Shown: positions 15,671 to 25,102 of the stretch, in pieces
Position numbering within the stretch: the first letter of the stretch is position 1
How the letters are laid out: every line of letters starts with the position of its first letter
From: an uncultured Prevotellaceae bacterium
Lineage (GTDB): Bacteria > Bacteroidota > Bacteroidia > Bacteroidales > Bacteroidaceae
Length of the DNA: 40,516 nucleotides
Assembly (NCBI GenBank): GCA_937900485.1
Contig: CALCEL010000012.1
Coordinates: forward strand, 1 to 40,516
Direction of reading: 5' to 3'
Notes under the pieces: model-generated
What the model saw: the letters and a program-made list of their open reading frames with translations, nothing else
What the model was told of the DNA's origin: nothing
Database searches by the model: none
Position numbers and translations under genes: made by a program

Positions 15671-17671
15671 ATGAATAAATATTGCTTCGGGATAATTTTT
15701 TTTCTTTGGACTTTGTTCGGTTTCCACGTTTGTGCTCAGGAGTACTCGCGCCTTACTAACCTTCCTCATGTGCTCGTGAACACGTTTGACGGTGCTGCGA
15801 TAACCAGTAAGGAGTACTACGTCTATGCGACGATGTTTTACGTGGACGAGAACGATAATGTCACCCGATATGACTCGATGAGGATTAGGGGTAGGGGAAA
15901 CTCTACGTGGGGAGTAGCGAAAAAGCCTTACCGCATTAAGTTTCTCTCTAAAGAGAAGTTTCTCGGTAAAGGATATGCCAAGGCTAAAAGCTGGACGCTG
16001 ATTGCTAACGCACTGGATAAGACACTGCTGCGCAACGCTTTGACGTTTAAGATGGGCGAGTTCCTGGGACTGAAGAATAACCCGGCTAGCAAGTATGTCG
16101 ACCTGACTCTCAATGGCGTGTACATGGGTAATTACATGATAAGTGACCATGTGGAGGTGAGAGCTCACCGTGTGAACATCTGTGAGCAGGACTATCCTTT
16201 GACGGATGAGTCGGACGTGACGGGCGGATATCTTCTGGAAGTCGATGGTTTTCAGGACGGCAACTGTTTCACGACGTCTAAGTATAAGGTGCCGGTGAGA
16301 GTGCACTACCCTGATGAGGATGAGATTGCTGAAGAGCAGAACGCTTACATCAGAAATTTTTTGGCGGATTTCGAGACGGCTCTGTCCTCCGACAACTACA
16401 GAGACCCGGACGAGGGCTATCGTCAGTACGTCGACTCGGTGTCCCTCGCCAACTGGTTTATTGCTACTGAGGTGAGCGGAAATATCGACGGATATTTCTC
16501 CACATACTTCTATAAGGAGAGAGGCGACCAGCGTCTATATTGGGGACCGTTGTGGGATTACGACATTGCCTACGCTAATGACATCAGAAAAGGTGACACG
16601 AGTAGTCAGCTGATGACTGAAGTCGGATATGGTCAGACAAAGGAGTGGCTCAACCGAATGTGGAAGGATGTGTGGTTCGCCGAGCTGATTAACAGACGGT
16701 ATGGTGAGGTGGTGTCTGCCGGACTCGAGGATTATCTGTACGCCCAGATTGACTCTCTCGTGGAACTGACGGAGGAGTCAAGGATTCTAAACTATAAGAA
16801 ATGGGGCATCTCCCAAGGATATCTGCGTGAGTATATGCTGTATAGCTCATACGACCAGTATATTTCTTTCCTGAAGAGTTACATCGCAAAGCACATCCCG
16901 TATCTCACTTCTGCGTTTGCTGGAAAGAGAGACGAAGCGCCGACACCAGACTTTGTGGCTGACGAGAGCTATTACTATCGTGTCGTGAGTGCTAAGACAG
17001 GCATGACGCTGTCCGAGGTCTCCGACTTGGCGTGCTCGTGGAGCGGAGGATACGAGGACAACCAGCTGTGGCGTTTGTTCTCTGTCGGCGATGGTTACTA
17101 CCTTGTGCTGAACAAGCAGTCGGGCATGGCGCTGTGTGACCCTACCGTGGGGGAGGCGACGGCGACTACTAACGTAGGTACTCAGCTTGCCGTGGCGGAG
17201 GCTGATGCTGCCGATGACTCTCAGTTGTGGCATTTCACTCCGCAGGGCTCGGCGGGTTATTATAACCTTGTGAATAAGAAAACACAACATACGGCGAACT
17301 TGAGCGGAGGAGCGTCAACAGACGGCACTCCTGTCCTGAGCTATACGACGGACAACAGAAACTCGTCGAGCATGAACAGACTGTGGTATGTCATTGCCGC
17401 TGGCGAGGTGGAGAAAGAGGCGGACGGCATAGCTGATGTGGAGCCGGATGAGTACGCGTTGGCGTTCGACGCGGAGACCAAGACCTTGCGTTTTGGCGGT
17501 GAGGTGCCAGGACAGTTAGTCTTTGTTGCTAATGTGTATTCGTCAGCGGGTGTGCTGCTGCGTACGTTCAAGGCGTCCGACCAGTGCTCGTTGTTTGACT
17601 TGCCGTCTGGTGTGTACATCGTGAAATGGAGATTTGGTAATGTGGTACGTAGTGTTAAGATGAGATTGTGA
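15671..17671 (+). CDS. Secreted CotH-kinase family protein with ricin-type region and type IX-like C-terminal tail
   Basis: CotH-domain proteins are atypical kinases; the B. subtilis spore-coat member phosphorylates other coat proteins. The 666-residue protein has a signal peptide (1-22, ending CAQ), then a CotH core with RIRGRGNSTWG (71-81) and WGPLWDYDIAY (291-301, D296 and D298 likely metal or catalytic residues). A region at about 425-560 has repeated QLW motifs (DNQLWRL, DSQLWHF), suggesting a ricin-like beta-trefoil. The final ~75 residues look like a type IX secretion sorting tail, implying surface export. I chose the ATG at 15671; a GTG two codons earlier is possible. Its stop overlaps the start of the radical SAM gene by 3 bases. 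The target in this organism is unknown. Confidence 0.87.
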   Translation: MNKYCFGIIFFLWTLFGFHVCAQEYSRLTNLPHVLVNTFDGAAITSKEYYVYATMFYVDENDNVTRYDSMRIRGRGNSTWGVAKKPYRIKFLSKEKFLGKGYAKAKSWTLIANALDKTLLRNALTFKMGEFLGLKNNPASKYVDLTLNGVYMGNYMISDHVEVRAHRVNICEQDYPLTDESDVTGGYLLEVDGFQDGNCFTTSKYKVPVRVHYPDEDEIAEEQNAYIRNFLADFETALSSDNYRDPDEGYRQYVDSVSLANWFIATEVSGNIDGYFSTYFYKERGDQRLYWGPLWDYDIAYANDIRKGDTSSQLMTEVGYGQTKEWLNRMWKDVWFAELINRRYGEVVSAGLEDYLYAQIDSLVELTEESRILNYKKWGISQGYLREYMLYSSYDQYISFLKSYIAKHIPYLTSAFAGKRDEAPTPDFVADESYYYRVVSAKTGMTLSEVSDLACSWSGGYEDNQLWRLFSVGDGYYLVLNKQSGMALCDPTVGEATATTNVGTQLAVAEADAADDSQLWHFTPQGSAGYYNLVNKKTQHTANLSGGASTDGTPVLSYTTDNRNSSSMNRLWYVIAAGEVEKEADGIADVEPDEYALAFDAETKTLRFGGEVPGQLVFVANVYSSAGVLLRTFKASDQCSLFDLPSGVYIVKWRFGNVVRSVKMRL

Positions 17672-18591
17672 GTGTATTATATAAGGAGTATGGACCGTGG
17701 CTCACGGAGCTGGCAGGCTGTAAGGTTCAGAAGATTTCCATCAATGCGGGTTTTACTTGTCCGAACAGGGACGGGGTGGTGGGTACCGGAGGGTGTACCT
17801 ATTGTAACAACCAGACGTTTAATCCCGCATACTGCTCCACGACAAAGAGTGTGAGCGAGCAGTTGGAGGAGGGTAAGGCTTTTTTCCGGAAGAAATATCC
17901 GGAGATGAAATATCTGGCGTATTTCCAGGCGTACACCAATACGTATGGAGATATCAGCCGTGTCACGTCTCTGTATGAGGAGTCTCTTGCCGTCGATGAT
18001 GTCATTGGACTTGTCATCGGCACCCGCCCGGATTGTATGCCTGACGAGCTGCTGACTTATCTGGAGACGCTGAACAAAAGGACAGTGCTGATAGTCGAGT
18101 ACGGGGTGGAGAGTGTATACGACGATGTGTTGAGACGCATTAACCGTGGTCACACGTTCGCCTGTACGGTGGACGCCGTCAGGCGAACTGCGGCGCATGG
18201 TATAGTCACTGGCGCTCATATCATCCTCGGCTTACCGGGACAGACAAGGGAACGTATCCTTGACGCAGCCTCAGTGTTGTCCTCTCTTCCGATTGACACG
18301 TTGAAGCTTCATCAGCTTCAGCTCATAAAAGGAACACGTATGGCGGAGGAATACTTCAACAACCCTCAGGATTTTCATCTGTACACTGCTGATGAGTACA
18401 TAGACCTGGTGATTGACTTTGTGGAGCGTCTTAGGCCGGATATGACACTTGAACGCTTCGTGTCGCAGTCTCCGACCTCGCTTCTCGCCGTTCCCGGGTG
18501 GGGACTGAAGAACTATGAGTTCGTGGATAAGGTGCGTAAGCGCATGCAAGAGCGCGGCGCTCGTCAGGGACGTCTGTTCGTGGCCGAGTGA
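17668..18591 (+). CDS. Radical SAM protein, TIGR01212 / YhcC family
   Basis: A 307-residue cytoplasmic iron-sulfur protein of the Elp3-like radical SAM group whose reaction is not established. The cluster-binding cysteines are C31, C43 and C46 in CPNRDGVVGTGGCTYC, the spacing typical of this family. IIGTRPDCMPD-like (VIGTRPDCMPDELL), YGVESV and HIILGLPGQTRE motifs follow. It starts at a GTG whose bases are shared with the upstream CotH stop (GTGA), suggesting translational coupling, although an uncharacterised secreted kinase and this enzyme have no obvious shared role. It ends 203 bp before the serine ammonia-lyase gene. Confidence 0.92.
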   Translation: MSVLYKEYGPWLTELAGCKVQKISINAGFTCPNRDGVVGTGGCTYCNNQTFNPAYCSTTKSVSEQLEEGKAFFRKKYPEMKYLAYFQAYTNTYGDISRVTSLYEESLAVDDVIGLVIGTRPDCMPDELLTYLETLNKRTVLIVEYGVESVYDDVLRRINRGHTFACTVDAVRRTAAHGIVTGAHIILGLPGQTRERILDAASVLSSLPIDTLKLHQLQLIKGTRMAEEYFNNPQDFHLYTADEYIDLVIDFVERLRPDMTLERFVSQSPTSLLAVPGWGLKNYEFVDKVRKRMQERGARQGRLFVAE

Positions 18592-18794
18592 CACATGATG
18601 TTGTGGTCTGCTACCCTGCGTGCGATTGAGTGAGAAATAATAATAGGGTTTTTAGAGTAAGTCAGTCTTCGACCGGTGCCCCCCTGAAAGACAATGGGGT
18701 CGTGTACAAGGTGTGTCAAATGGCGTTGGGACGTTAAGACTGTTTAGATGTAATTACAGATGTTGATTATTGAAAAAGGATATTAGGGAATGTT

Positions 18795-20006
18795 ATGAAA
18801 TCGATTAAAGAGCTATATCGTATAGGAACGGGACCATCTTCGAGCCATACTATGGGGCCTCGGTTCGCGTCAGAGATATTCTTGAGCAAGCACGCCGACT
18901 GTGTGAGGTTTGAGGTGACCCTCTATGGTAGTCTGGCGGCCACTGGCAGAGGACATATGACGGATAAGGCTATCATGGATGTGTTAGGCGGTGATGGACG
19001 TGAGGTTGACATCGTGTGGAAGCCGAGCGTCTTTCTTCCGTACCATCCTAATGGCATGTGCTTTAAGGCTTTTGACGCTGCCGGTAAGGAAGTAGACCAG
19101 TGGACTGTGTTCAGTGTGGGCGGTGGAGCGTTGGAGATGGATGACGGCAGAACTGAGAGTACTCCGGACGCGTACGATATGAGTAGCATGACGGATATTG
19201 TTAACTGGTGTTATAAGAATGGTCGCACGCTGTGGGAGTATGTTGAGTTGAGTGAGTCGGAGGATATATGGGACTACATGCGTGATGTGTGGAGAGCGAT
19301 GAGAGAGGCTGTCGAGCGCGGGCTGCAGGCTGAGGGCGTCTTGCCTGGTCCTCTGCGTCTTCAGCGTAAGGCGGCAGTCTATAACATCAAGGCGAGTGGA
19401 TATACCGCGTCACTGCATAGCCGTGGACTGGTCTTCTCTTACGCCTTGGCGGTGAGTGAGGAGAATGCGTCAGGCGGTGTCATCGTCACCGCGCCTACAT
19501 GCGGCTCGTGCGGTGTCGTACCTGGCATCCTGTATCATCTGTGGAAGAGCCGCGGCTTTTCTGAGATGCGTATGCTGAGGGCGTTGGCAACCGCCGGTAT
19601 CGTTGGTAATGTGGCTAAACATACGGCGAGTATCTCGGGCGCTGAGGCTGGCTGTCAGGCTGAGGTGGGTGTTGCGTGCGCCATGGCCGCCGCCGCTGCG
19701 TGTCAACTGTTCGGAGGTAGTCCGGCGCAGGTGGAGTATGCGGCGGAGATGGGGCTTGAGCATCACCTCGGAATGACTTGTGACCCTGTGTGCGGTATGG
19801 TGCAGATACCATGTATCGAACGTAATGCCTATGCTGCTGCCAGGGCCATGGACTGTAATATCTATTCGACGTTCAGCGACGGACGACATCTGGTGTCGTT
19901 CGACAGGGTGCTGTCGGTGATGATGCAGACGGGGCGTGACATACCTTCTATCTATAGAGAGACAAGCGAGGGCGGCTTGGCTAAGTTCTACGAGCGCATG
20001 AACTGA
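18795..20006 (+). CDS. sdaA: L-serine ammonia-lyase, iron-sulfur dependent, single chain
   Basis: Converts L-serine to pyruvate and ammonia; cytoplasmic. The 403-residue protein has the beta domain first (GTGPSSSHTMGPRFASEIF, 11-29) and the alpha domain second (TAPTCGSCGVVPG). The [4Fe-4S] ligands are C287 (GAEAGCQAEVG), C329 (MTCDPVCG) and C340 (IPCIERN); the 42 and 11 residue spacing matches the known enzymes. It is shorter than the E. coli forms (about 455) because of trimmed linkers. The start follows a 200-bp gap without a clear promoter, and a strong terminator follows at 20095-20133. Confidence 0.95.
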   Translation: MKSIKELYRIGTGPSSSHTMGPRFASEIFLSKHADCVRFEVTLYGSLAATGRGHMTDKAIMDVLGGDGREVDIVWKPSVFLPYHPNGMCFKAFDAAGKEVDQWTVFSVGGGALEMDDGRTESTPDAYDMSSMTDIVNWCYKNGRTLWEYVELSESEDIWDYMRDVWRAMREAVERGLQAEGVLPGPLRLQRKAAVYNIKASGYTASLHSRGLVFSYALAVSEENASGGVIVTAPTCGSCGVVPGILYHLWKSRGFSEMRMLRALATAGIVGNVAKHTASISGAEAGCQAEVGVACAMAAAAACQLFGGSPAQVEYAAEMGLEHHLGMTCDPVCGMVQIPCIERNAYAAARAMDCNIYSTFSDGRHLVSFDRVLSVMMQTGRDIPSIYRETSEGGLAKFYERMN

Positions 20007-20094
20007 CACTGTCAGATGGTAATGTGCGCTCCAAGCGAAATGCCAGCCGGAGTGTTGCTGTTCTGAGGCTTCAGTCGTCTAAACATAAAACATG

Positions 20095-20133
20095 AACATC
20101 CCAGCTCTTTCCAAATGAGAGCTGGGATGTTTT
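20095..20133 (+). terminator. Intrinsic terminator after sdaA
   Basis: Perfect 14-bp arms (20095-20108 and 20118-20131) with a 9-nt loop, ending in TTTT, 88 nt after the sdaA stop. Confidence 0.88.
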
Positions 20134-20182
20134 GTCCGCTAAATGTCCTTACCATATTGCATATTTTCCGGTTGTCCGATAT

Positions 20183-20471
20183 TCCCCTTTTCCCGTTGAT
20201 ATGAGTCAGCGAATAAATGACTTTCAGTTTTTTTTCCGTGGCTTATTAGGCGTCTGAAATTCTTAGGTTAGGACGCTGAAAAGTTCAGGTTAGGATTTTT
20301 AAATTCTCAGACCTGTATATAGTCTATATCCTAACCTAAGAATTTCAGAAAAGAGACCTAAGATTTTTTGGGAACATTGTTTTCAGATTGTCAGTAAGTT
20401 AACTTATTTCCTGCCGAAAATTGGCATAGGAAATATGGTGACATACCAAATTGTCCATTATTCCACCTATT
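20183..20471. repeat. Dispersed repeat, copy A, with long inverted repeat
   Basis: About 289 bp that align almost without gaps to 39378-39667 (coordinate offset 19195-19196 across the core). The centre has a perfect 21-bp inverted repeat: left arm 20253-20273, right arm 20329-20349, 55 bp apart. Inside the loop is ATATAG-T-CTATAT (20317-20329). A further small hairpin (TGG/CCA) lies near 20434-20452. No ORF of note. It sits between the convergent sdaA and mutB genes, outside both terminators. It could be a MITE, a REP-like element or a structured RNA gene; type unknown. Confidence 0.8.
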
Positions 20472-20656
20472 TCTATTATGTGTCTAACGTCAGTCTGTGG
20501 CTTTTTCCGTGGCAGAAACCGTCAATCGCAGAACGTCTGATAAGCACGTTTACAGTCTGTGTGCCATGTGTGGTCTGAGCCTTAGATTCACGTTTTGTGT
20601 TCTGTCCACATCTCTCGTGTGAGAGCGAGGTGTGCGTTTTCGGTCATGTCACATAA

Positions 20657-20692
20657 TAACCCCCGAAAGTCACACCTGACTTTCGGAGGTTA
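20657..20692 (-). terminator. Terminator of mutAB
   Basis: Stem of 16 bp with one C-A mismatch (20657-20672 with 20677-20692) and a 4-nt loop, 52 nt beyond the mutB stop on the minus strand, followed by a short T-rich TTATG. The remaining gap between copy A and this hairpin (20472-20656) shows nothing I can support. Confidence 0.75.
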
Positions 20693-20743
20693 CCTCATAA
20701 AGACGTTATCTCGTGTCGACTGTTGTACACGTACGTCTCATCG

Positions 20744-22909
20744 TCAGTCCTCGTTTAAAATCTTCATGATCTCAACGCATGCCTTGGCGACGCTTGTGCC
20801 CGGTCCGAAGATGGCAGCCACTCCCGCTTTGTAGAGGAAGTCGTAGTCTTGAGCTGGAATGACGCCTCCAGCTATCACGAGGATGTCCTCTCTTCCCAGT
20901 TTTCGCAGTTCCTCGATGACTTGTGGCACGAGAGTCTTATGGCCTGCCGCGAGTGAGCTTACGCCTAAGACGTTGACGTCGTTCTCGACTGCCTGTCTGG
21001 CAGACTCCGCCGGTGTCTGGAACAGTGGTCCCATATCTACGTCCATACCGCAGTCTGCGTAGCCGGTGGCACACACCTTGGCACCTCTGTCGTGACCGTC
21101 CTGTCCCATCTTAGCGATCATGATTCTTGGACGTCGTCCGTTCTTCTTGGCGAAGATGTCAGTCATCTCACATGCCAGTTCGAACTCCTTGTCTGATTTT
21201 GATTCTGAGCTATACACGTTACTGATTGTTCTAATTACTGCTTTGTATCGTCCCACGACTTCCTCGCAAGCATCGGAGATCTCTCCGAGTGTACATCCGA
21301 GGCCTGCCGCTTTCACCGCGAGGTCGAGCAGGTTGTCGTCAGACTTCTTACCATCCTTAAATTCCTGTACACATCTTGTGATGTTCTTCAGGGCTGCCTG
21401 ACAAGCGTCATTGTCTCTCTTGGCTCTCACCTCCTTCAGTACACCCTCCTGCTGGAGACGCACCGCGGTGTTGTCCACCTCGAGGATGTCGAGAGGGTCC
21501 TCGTGGTCGAGTCTGTATTTGTTAGTGCCGACGATGGTCTGAGTGCCAGAGTCGATGCGTGCCTGTGTGCGCGCCGCCGCCTCCTCGATTCTCATCTTCG
21601 GCAACCCGGTTTCGATGGCCTTTGCCATGCCGCCGAGCTTCTCGATCTCCTGTATGTGCTCCCATGCCTTGTGCACCAGTTCATTTGTCAGCGTCTCGAC
21701 GTAGTATGAGCCAGCCCAAGGGTCAATCTGCTTACATACCTTAGTCTCGTTCTGGATGTATATCTGTGTGTTTCTCGCGATTCGAGCGGAGAAGTCAGTA
21801 GGTAAGGCGATGGCCTCGTCCAGAGCGTTGGTGTGAAGTGACTGTGTGTGTCCCAGGACGGCAGCCATAGCTTCTATACATGTTCTTCCGACGTTGTTGA
21901 ACGGGTCTTGCTCTGTGAGTGACCATCCTGATGTCTGTGAGTGTGTTCGTAAGGCTAAGGACTTCGGGTTCTTGGCTCCGAAGCTCTTCACGATTTTTGC
22001 CCACAGCAGTCGTCCGGCCCTCATCTTGGCGATTTCCATGAAGTGGTTCATTCCTATAGCCCAGAAGAATGACAGACGTGGTGCGAAGGCGTCGACGTCG
22101 ATGCCGGCGTTTACTCCTGTGCGCAGGTAGTCCATACCGTCGGCGAGAGTGTAGGCTAACTCGATGTCAGCCGTGGCACCTGCCTCCTGCATGTGGTATC
22201 CTGAGATGGATATGGAGTTGAACTTAGGCATCTTCTGTGATGTGTACTCGAAGATGTCTGCGATAATCTTCATTGAGAATGCTGGTGGGTAGATGTAGGT
22301 GTTACGCACCATGAACTCTTTGAGGATATCGTTTTGTATCGTTCCGGCCATCTCCTCAAGCTGCGCTCCTTGCTCCAGTCCCGCGTTGATGTAGAACGCC
22401 AGCACTGGAAGCACGCCTCCGTTCATGGTCATGGAGACAGACATCTTGTTGAGCGGGATGCCGGCGAAAAGTGTCTTCATGTTGTCGAGACAGCATATTG
22501 ACACTCCGGCTTTTCCCACGTCGCCGACAACTCTGCTGTTGTCCGGGTCGTATCCTCTGTGTGTTGGAAGGTCGAATGCCACGGACAGACCTTTCTGTCC
22601 TGAAGCCAGGTTACGTCTGTAAAAAGCGTTTGACTCTTCGGCGGTGGAGAATCCGGCGTACTGTCTGATGGTCCACGGGCGGAACGGGTACATCATGGAG
22701 TATGGTCCGCGCAGGTATGGCGGTATTCCCGCTGTGAAGTCCAGATGCTCCATGCCCTCCAAGTCCTCTTTTGTGTAGACTGGCTGGATGTCTATCTGCT
22801 CGGGAGTTCTCCATGACGCTTTTATGTCATTGTCCTTCTGCCATTGTAATCCGTTGTTATATTGGATGTGGCTATATATGTCTATATTGTTAAAGTCTTT
22901 TCTTGCCAT
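20744..22909 (-). CDS. mutB: Methylmalonyl-CoA mutase, large (catalytic, B12-binding) subunit
   Basis: Adenosylcobalamin-dependent isomerisation of succinyl-CoA and methylmalonyl-CoA, a step in propionate formation. The 721-residue protein has the TIM-barrel domain (RGPYSMMYPFRPWTIRQYAG near 67-86, and RTHSQTSGWSLTEQDP) and a C-terminal cobalamin-binding Rossmann domain. The B12-ligating motif DGHDRG is at 604-609 with H606 as the lower ligand, and the later GVSSLAAGH and IAGGVIP segments are also present. The ATG lies 2 bp after the mutA stop, so the subunits are co-translated. A terminator follows at 20657-20692. Cobalamin genes about 6.4 kb away supply the likely cofactor. Confidence 0.98.
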   Translation of the reverse strand: MARKDFNNIDIYSHIQYNNGLQWQKDNDIKASWRTPEQIDIQPVYTKEDLEGMEHLDFTAGIPPYLRGPYSMMYPFRPWTIRQYAGFSTAEESNAFYRRNLASGQKGLSVAFDLPTHRGYDPDNSRVVGDVGKAGVSICCLDNMKTLFAGIPLNKMSVSMTMNGGVLPVLAFYINAGLEQGAQLEEMAGTIQNDILKEFMVRNTYIYPPAFSMKIIADIFEYTSQKMPKFNSISISGYHMQEAGATADIELAYTLADGMDYLRTGVNAGIDVDAFAPRLSFFWAIGMNHFMEIAKMRAGRLLWAKIVKSFGAKNPKSLALRTHSQTSGWSLTEQDPFNNVGRTCIEAMAAVLGHTQSLHTNALDEAIALPTDFSARIARNTQIYIQNETKVCKQIDPWAGSYYVETLTNELVHKAWEHIQEIEKLGGMAKAIETGLPKMRIEEAAARTQARIDSGTQTIVGTNKYRLDHEDPLDILEVDNTAVRLQQEGVLKEVRAKRDNDACQAALKNITRCVQEFKDGKKSDDNLLDLAVKAAGLGCTLGEISDACEEVVGRYKAVIRTISNVYSSESKSDKEFELACEMTDIFAKKNGRRPRIMIAKMGQDGHDRGAKVCATGYADCGMDVDMGPLFQTPAESARQAVENDVNVLGVSSLAAGHKTLVPQVIEELRKLGREDILVIAGGVIPAQDYDFLYKAGVAAIFGPGTSVAKACVEIMKILNED

Positions 22910-22911
22910 AG

Positions 22912-24765
22912 TTAGATTCCGAGTTTTGCGTTGTACTCCCTGAGAGTCTCAAGCTGGTTGGACTTCACGTGTATAAAGTTTTCTATACCGGCGTTCTTCA
23001 GTTCCTCGCTGCACGCTGGCGCACCGGCGACAACAAATAAGGCGCGGTCGCCAAGGTATTTGTATGCCGGGATAGCGTACTCGGCGTACTCGTCGTCGGA
23101 CGAACAGATGACGACGATGTCTGCGCCTGCCTGTAGGGCAGCGTCGACACCTTCCTCTACCGTCTTGAAGCCGAGGTTGTCGATTACCTTGTAGCCTGCC
23201 GCCGCCAGGAAGTTGCATGAGAATTGAGCTCGCGCCTGGCGCATGGCGAGGTTGCCTATGGTCAGCATGAAGGCTATAGGTTGCTTGGCTGCGTTCTCCG
23301 TGCTGATGCGCAGGTCTTCAAAGTCGGATGCAAGCCTTGACTTGTCGAGGGCTTTAAGACTCTCGCCGTGGTCATGTCCGTATGAGTGACACTCCGCCAA
23401 CGGCCTCTTACCGTCGGACTTCTCCGTGAAGTTAGGGAACTGGTTCGTGCCGAGTATGAACTCTTTGCGCTTGGCCGCGTCGTCATGTCTCTTCTTATTA
23501 GAGGTGTTGATGGCGTCCTGAATATTACCGTTGAGTGACTCATGCAGGAATCCGCCTGCGTTCTCTATCTCCAGGAACAGCTTCCAGCCCTCCTTGGCGA
23601 TGGCGTCGGTGAGGTGCTCTATAGTGTATGAGCCTCCCGCCACGTCGACGAGCTTGTCGAAGTGAGCCTCCTCTTTGAGCAGTAACTGCTGGTTTCTGGC
23701 TATGCGCTCCGCAAAGTCCGTAGGCTTCTCGTATTGCTTGTCGAATGGGGTGACAACGATGGAGTCCACGTTGGACAATGCGGCCGACATCGCCTCGGTC
23801 TGTGACCTGAGAAGGTTGACGTATGAGTCAAAGATTGTCTGGTTGTACTCAGATGTGTATGCGCAGACGTGCATCTGACACGCCTCGAGGTCGTCTGGTG
23901 TGTACTGTCTGACGATTTGTGCCCAAAGCAGTCTGGCGGCGCGGAACTTGGCAATCTCCATGAAGTAGTTCTCGCTCACTCCCATGTTGAATTTGATTCG
24001 TCTCGCTACGGCGCTCGGCTCGACACCTTGACCGATGAGCTGCTCGATGTACTCTGTGCCCCACGCCAACGCGTTTCCCAGTTCCTGGTAAATGTATGCG
24101 CCGGAGTTGTTGAGTGTCTTGGAGTTGATGCTTATGCACTTGTATCTCGGAAGGTCTGACAACGCCTCAATCAGTCTCTTACCTTCAGAGATGACAGGTG
24201 ACACGTCTTTGCCTTTCTCCAAGATCTTTGATATTGGGTCGAAGTTGATGGAACCCTCAAGCTCGGCGAGAGGGTAGTTCTTCGACTTGAAATAGTCTGT
24301 CAGAAGAACTGCCAGCTCAACACAGTGACGCTGGCATGTCGAGAAGTTCAGCTCGACGTATTGAGGAAGTATGTTGTCAAGTAATCTCTCTATGAATTCT
24401 TTGCTTAGCTTACTTCCTGGAATACTGAATCCGAGTGAGTTGACGCCCTTGTTCAGCAAGTCTAAGGCTTTCTCGTTAGCGGACGCCGGATCTTCCACGT
24501 CAAGATCTTGCCTGACGTACCATAAATTGTTGTCTTTCTTGTTACCGCGTATGAACGGGAACTCTCCTGGTAGAGAGTCAACACCTTTCAGTTCTTTGAG
24601 GTCTTCTCTCCGGTAGAAAGGCTGTACGTTGAATCCTTCGTTGGTTCTCCATACTAATCTCTTCTGAAAGTCCGCTCCTTTGAGGTCGACCTCGATTTTC
24701 GCCAGCCATTCCTCGGTTGTGGGAGCCTGAAATTCCGAAAAGAGTTTTTCAGTCATATTAGCCAT
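22912..24765 (-). CDS. mutA: Methylmalonyl-CoA mutase, small subunit
   Basis: Non-catalytic partner of MutB in the heterodimer. The 617-residue protein has the same fold as MutB. At the place of the B12 motif it has NLGFKTVEEG, so the cobalamin histidine is absent, as expected for the small subunit. Conserved pieces include FPFIRGNKK near the N-terminus, RIKFNMGVSENYFMEIAKFRAARLLWAQIV and VAGGSYTIEHLTD. It is the first gene of the mutA-mutB operon, preceded by a good promoter at 24811-24843. Confidence 0.97.
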   Translation of the reverse strand: MANMTEKLFSEFQAPTTEEWLAKIEVDLKGADFQKRLVWRTNEGFNVQPFYRREDLKELKGVDSLPGEFPFIRGNKKDNNLWYVRQDLDVEDPASANEKALDLLNKGVNSLGFSIPGSKLSKEFIERLLDNILPQYVELNFSTCQRHCVELAVLLTDYFKSKNYPLAELEGSINFDPISKILEKGKDVSPVISEGKRLIEALSDLPRYKCISINSKTLNNSGAYIYQELGNALAWGTEYIEQLIGQGVEPSAVARRIKFNMGVSENYFMEIAKFRAARLLWAQIVRQYTPDDLEACQMHVCAYTSEYNQTIFDSYVNLLRSQTEAMSAALSNVDSIVVTPFDKQYEKPTDFAERIARNQQLLLKEEAHFDKLVDVAGGSYTIEHLTDAIAKEGWKLFLEIENAGGFLHESLNGNIQDAINTSNKKRHDDAAKRKEFILGTNQFPNFTEKSDGKRPLAECHSYGHDHGESLKALDKSRLASDFEDLRISTENAAKQPIAFMLTIGNLAMRQARAQFSCNFLAAAGYKVIDNLGFKTVEEGVDAALQAGADIVVICSSDDEYAEYAIPAYKYLGDRALFVVAGAPACSEELKNAGIENFIHVKSNQLETLREYNAKLGI

Positions 24766-24810
24766 AAATTATCAGTTAAAGTTGTGTTTTCTGTTTTAAT
24801 GATTAGTACG

Positions 24811-24843
24811 CAAATATAAAGAAAAACAAAAGAAAGAAACAAA
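24811..24843 (-). promoter_or_regulatory. Promoter of mutAB
   Basis: On the minus strand TTTG at 24843-24840, a 21-nt spacer, then TATATTTG at 24818-24811, matching the Bacteroidetes pattern. The -7 box ends 45 nt upstream of the mutA ATG. Confidence 0.7.
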
Positions 24844-25102
24844 CAATTAGAAAAAAGATTTTATGACTTCAGATGTGAATGGACTCGGTACGGATGTTTT
24901 TTTCGGGTAATGAAATAATTATATGTGAATTGAGCTGATGTTTCGATTTTTATAATTATTTTTGCCTAGTCATCATCAGTGGTGACTGACGTGCGTGTTT
25001 TTTTTTTGTCCCTCCTTTATGGGTGAAAAGATGAGTGATTAGCGTCTCCCGGACGAATCCCGAATTTGACATGTGAAATTAACGAATTAACAAAATACTA
25101 AT
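24844..25102 (+). promoter_or_regulatory. Upstream region of the GH2 gene
   Basis: Completes the 337-bp gap between divergent mutA and the GH2 gene. A TATTTTTG box at 24957-24964 matches the -7 consensus but has no well-spaced -33 element. It would give a leader of about 130 nt. A run of nine or more T follows near 25000. Nothing else recognisable. Confidence 0.4.

Noticed and set aside
18592..18794. Possible riboswitch before sdaA
   Set aside because: There is a weak CCCC/GGGG pairing near 18680-18710 but no extended structure or known motif.
22949..24139. Numerous antisense frames within mutA and mutB
   Set aside because: They mirror strong coding sequence on the opposite strand and read as Arg/His/Ser-rich shadows.
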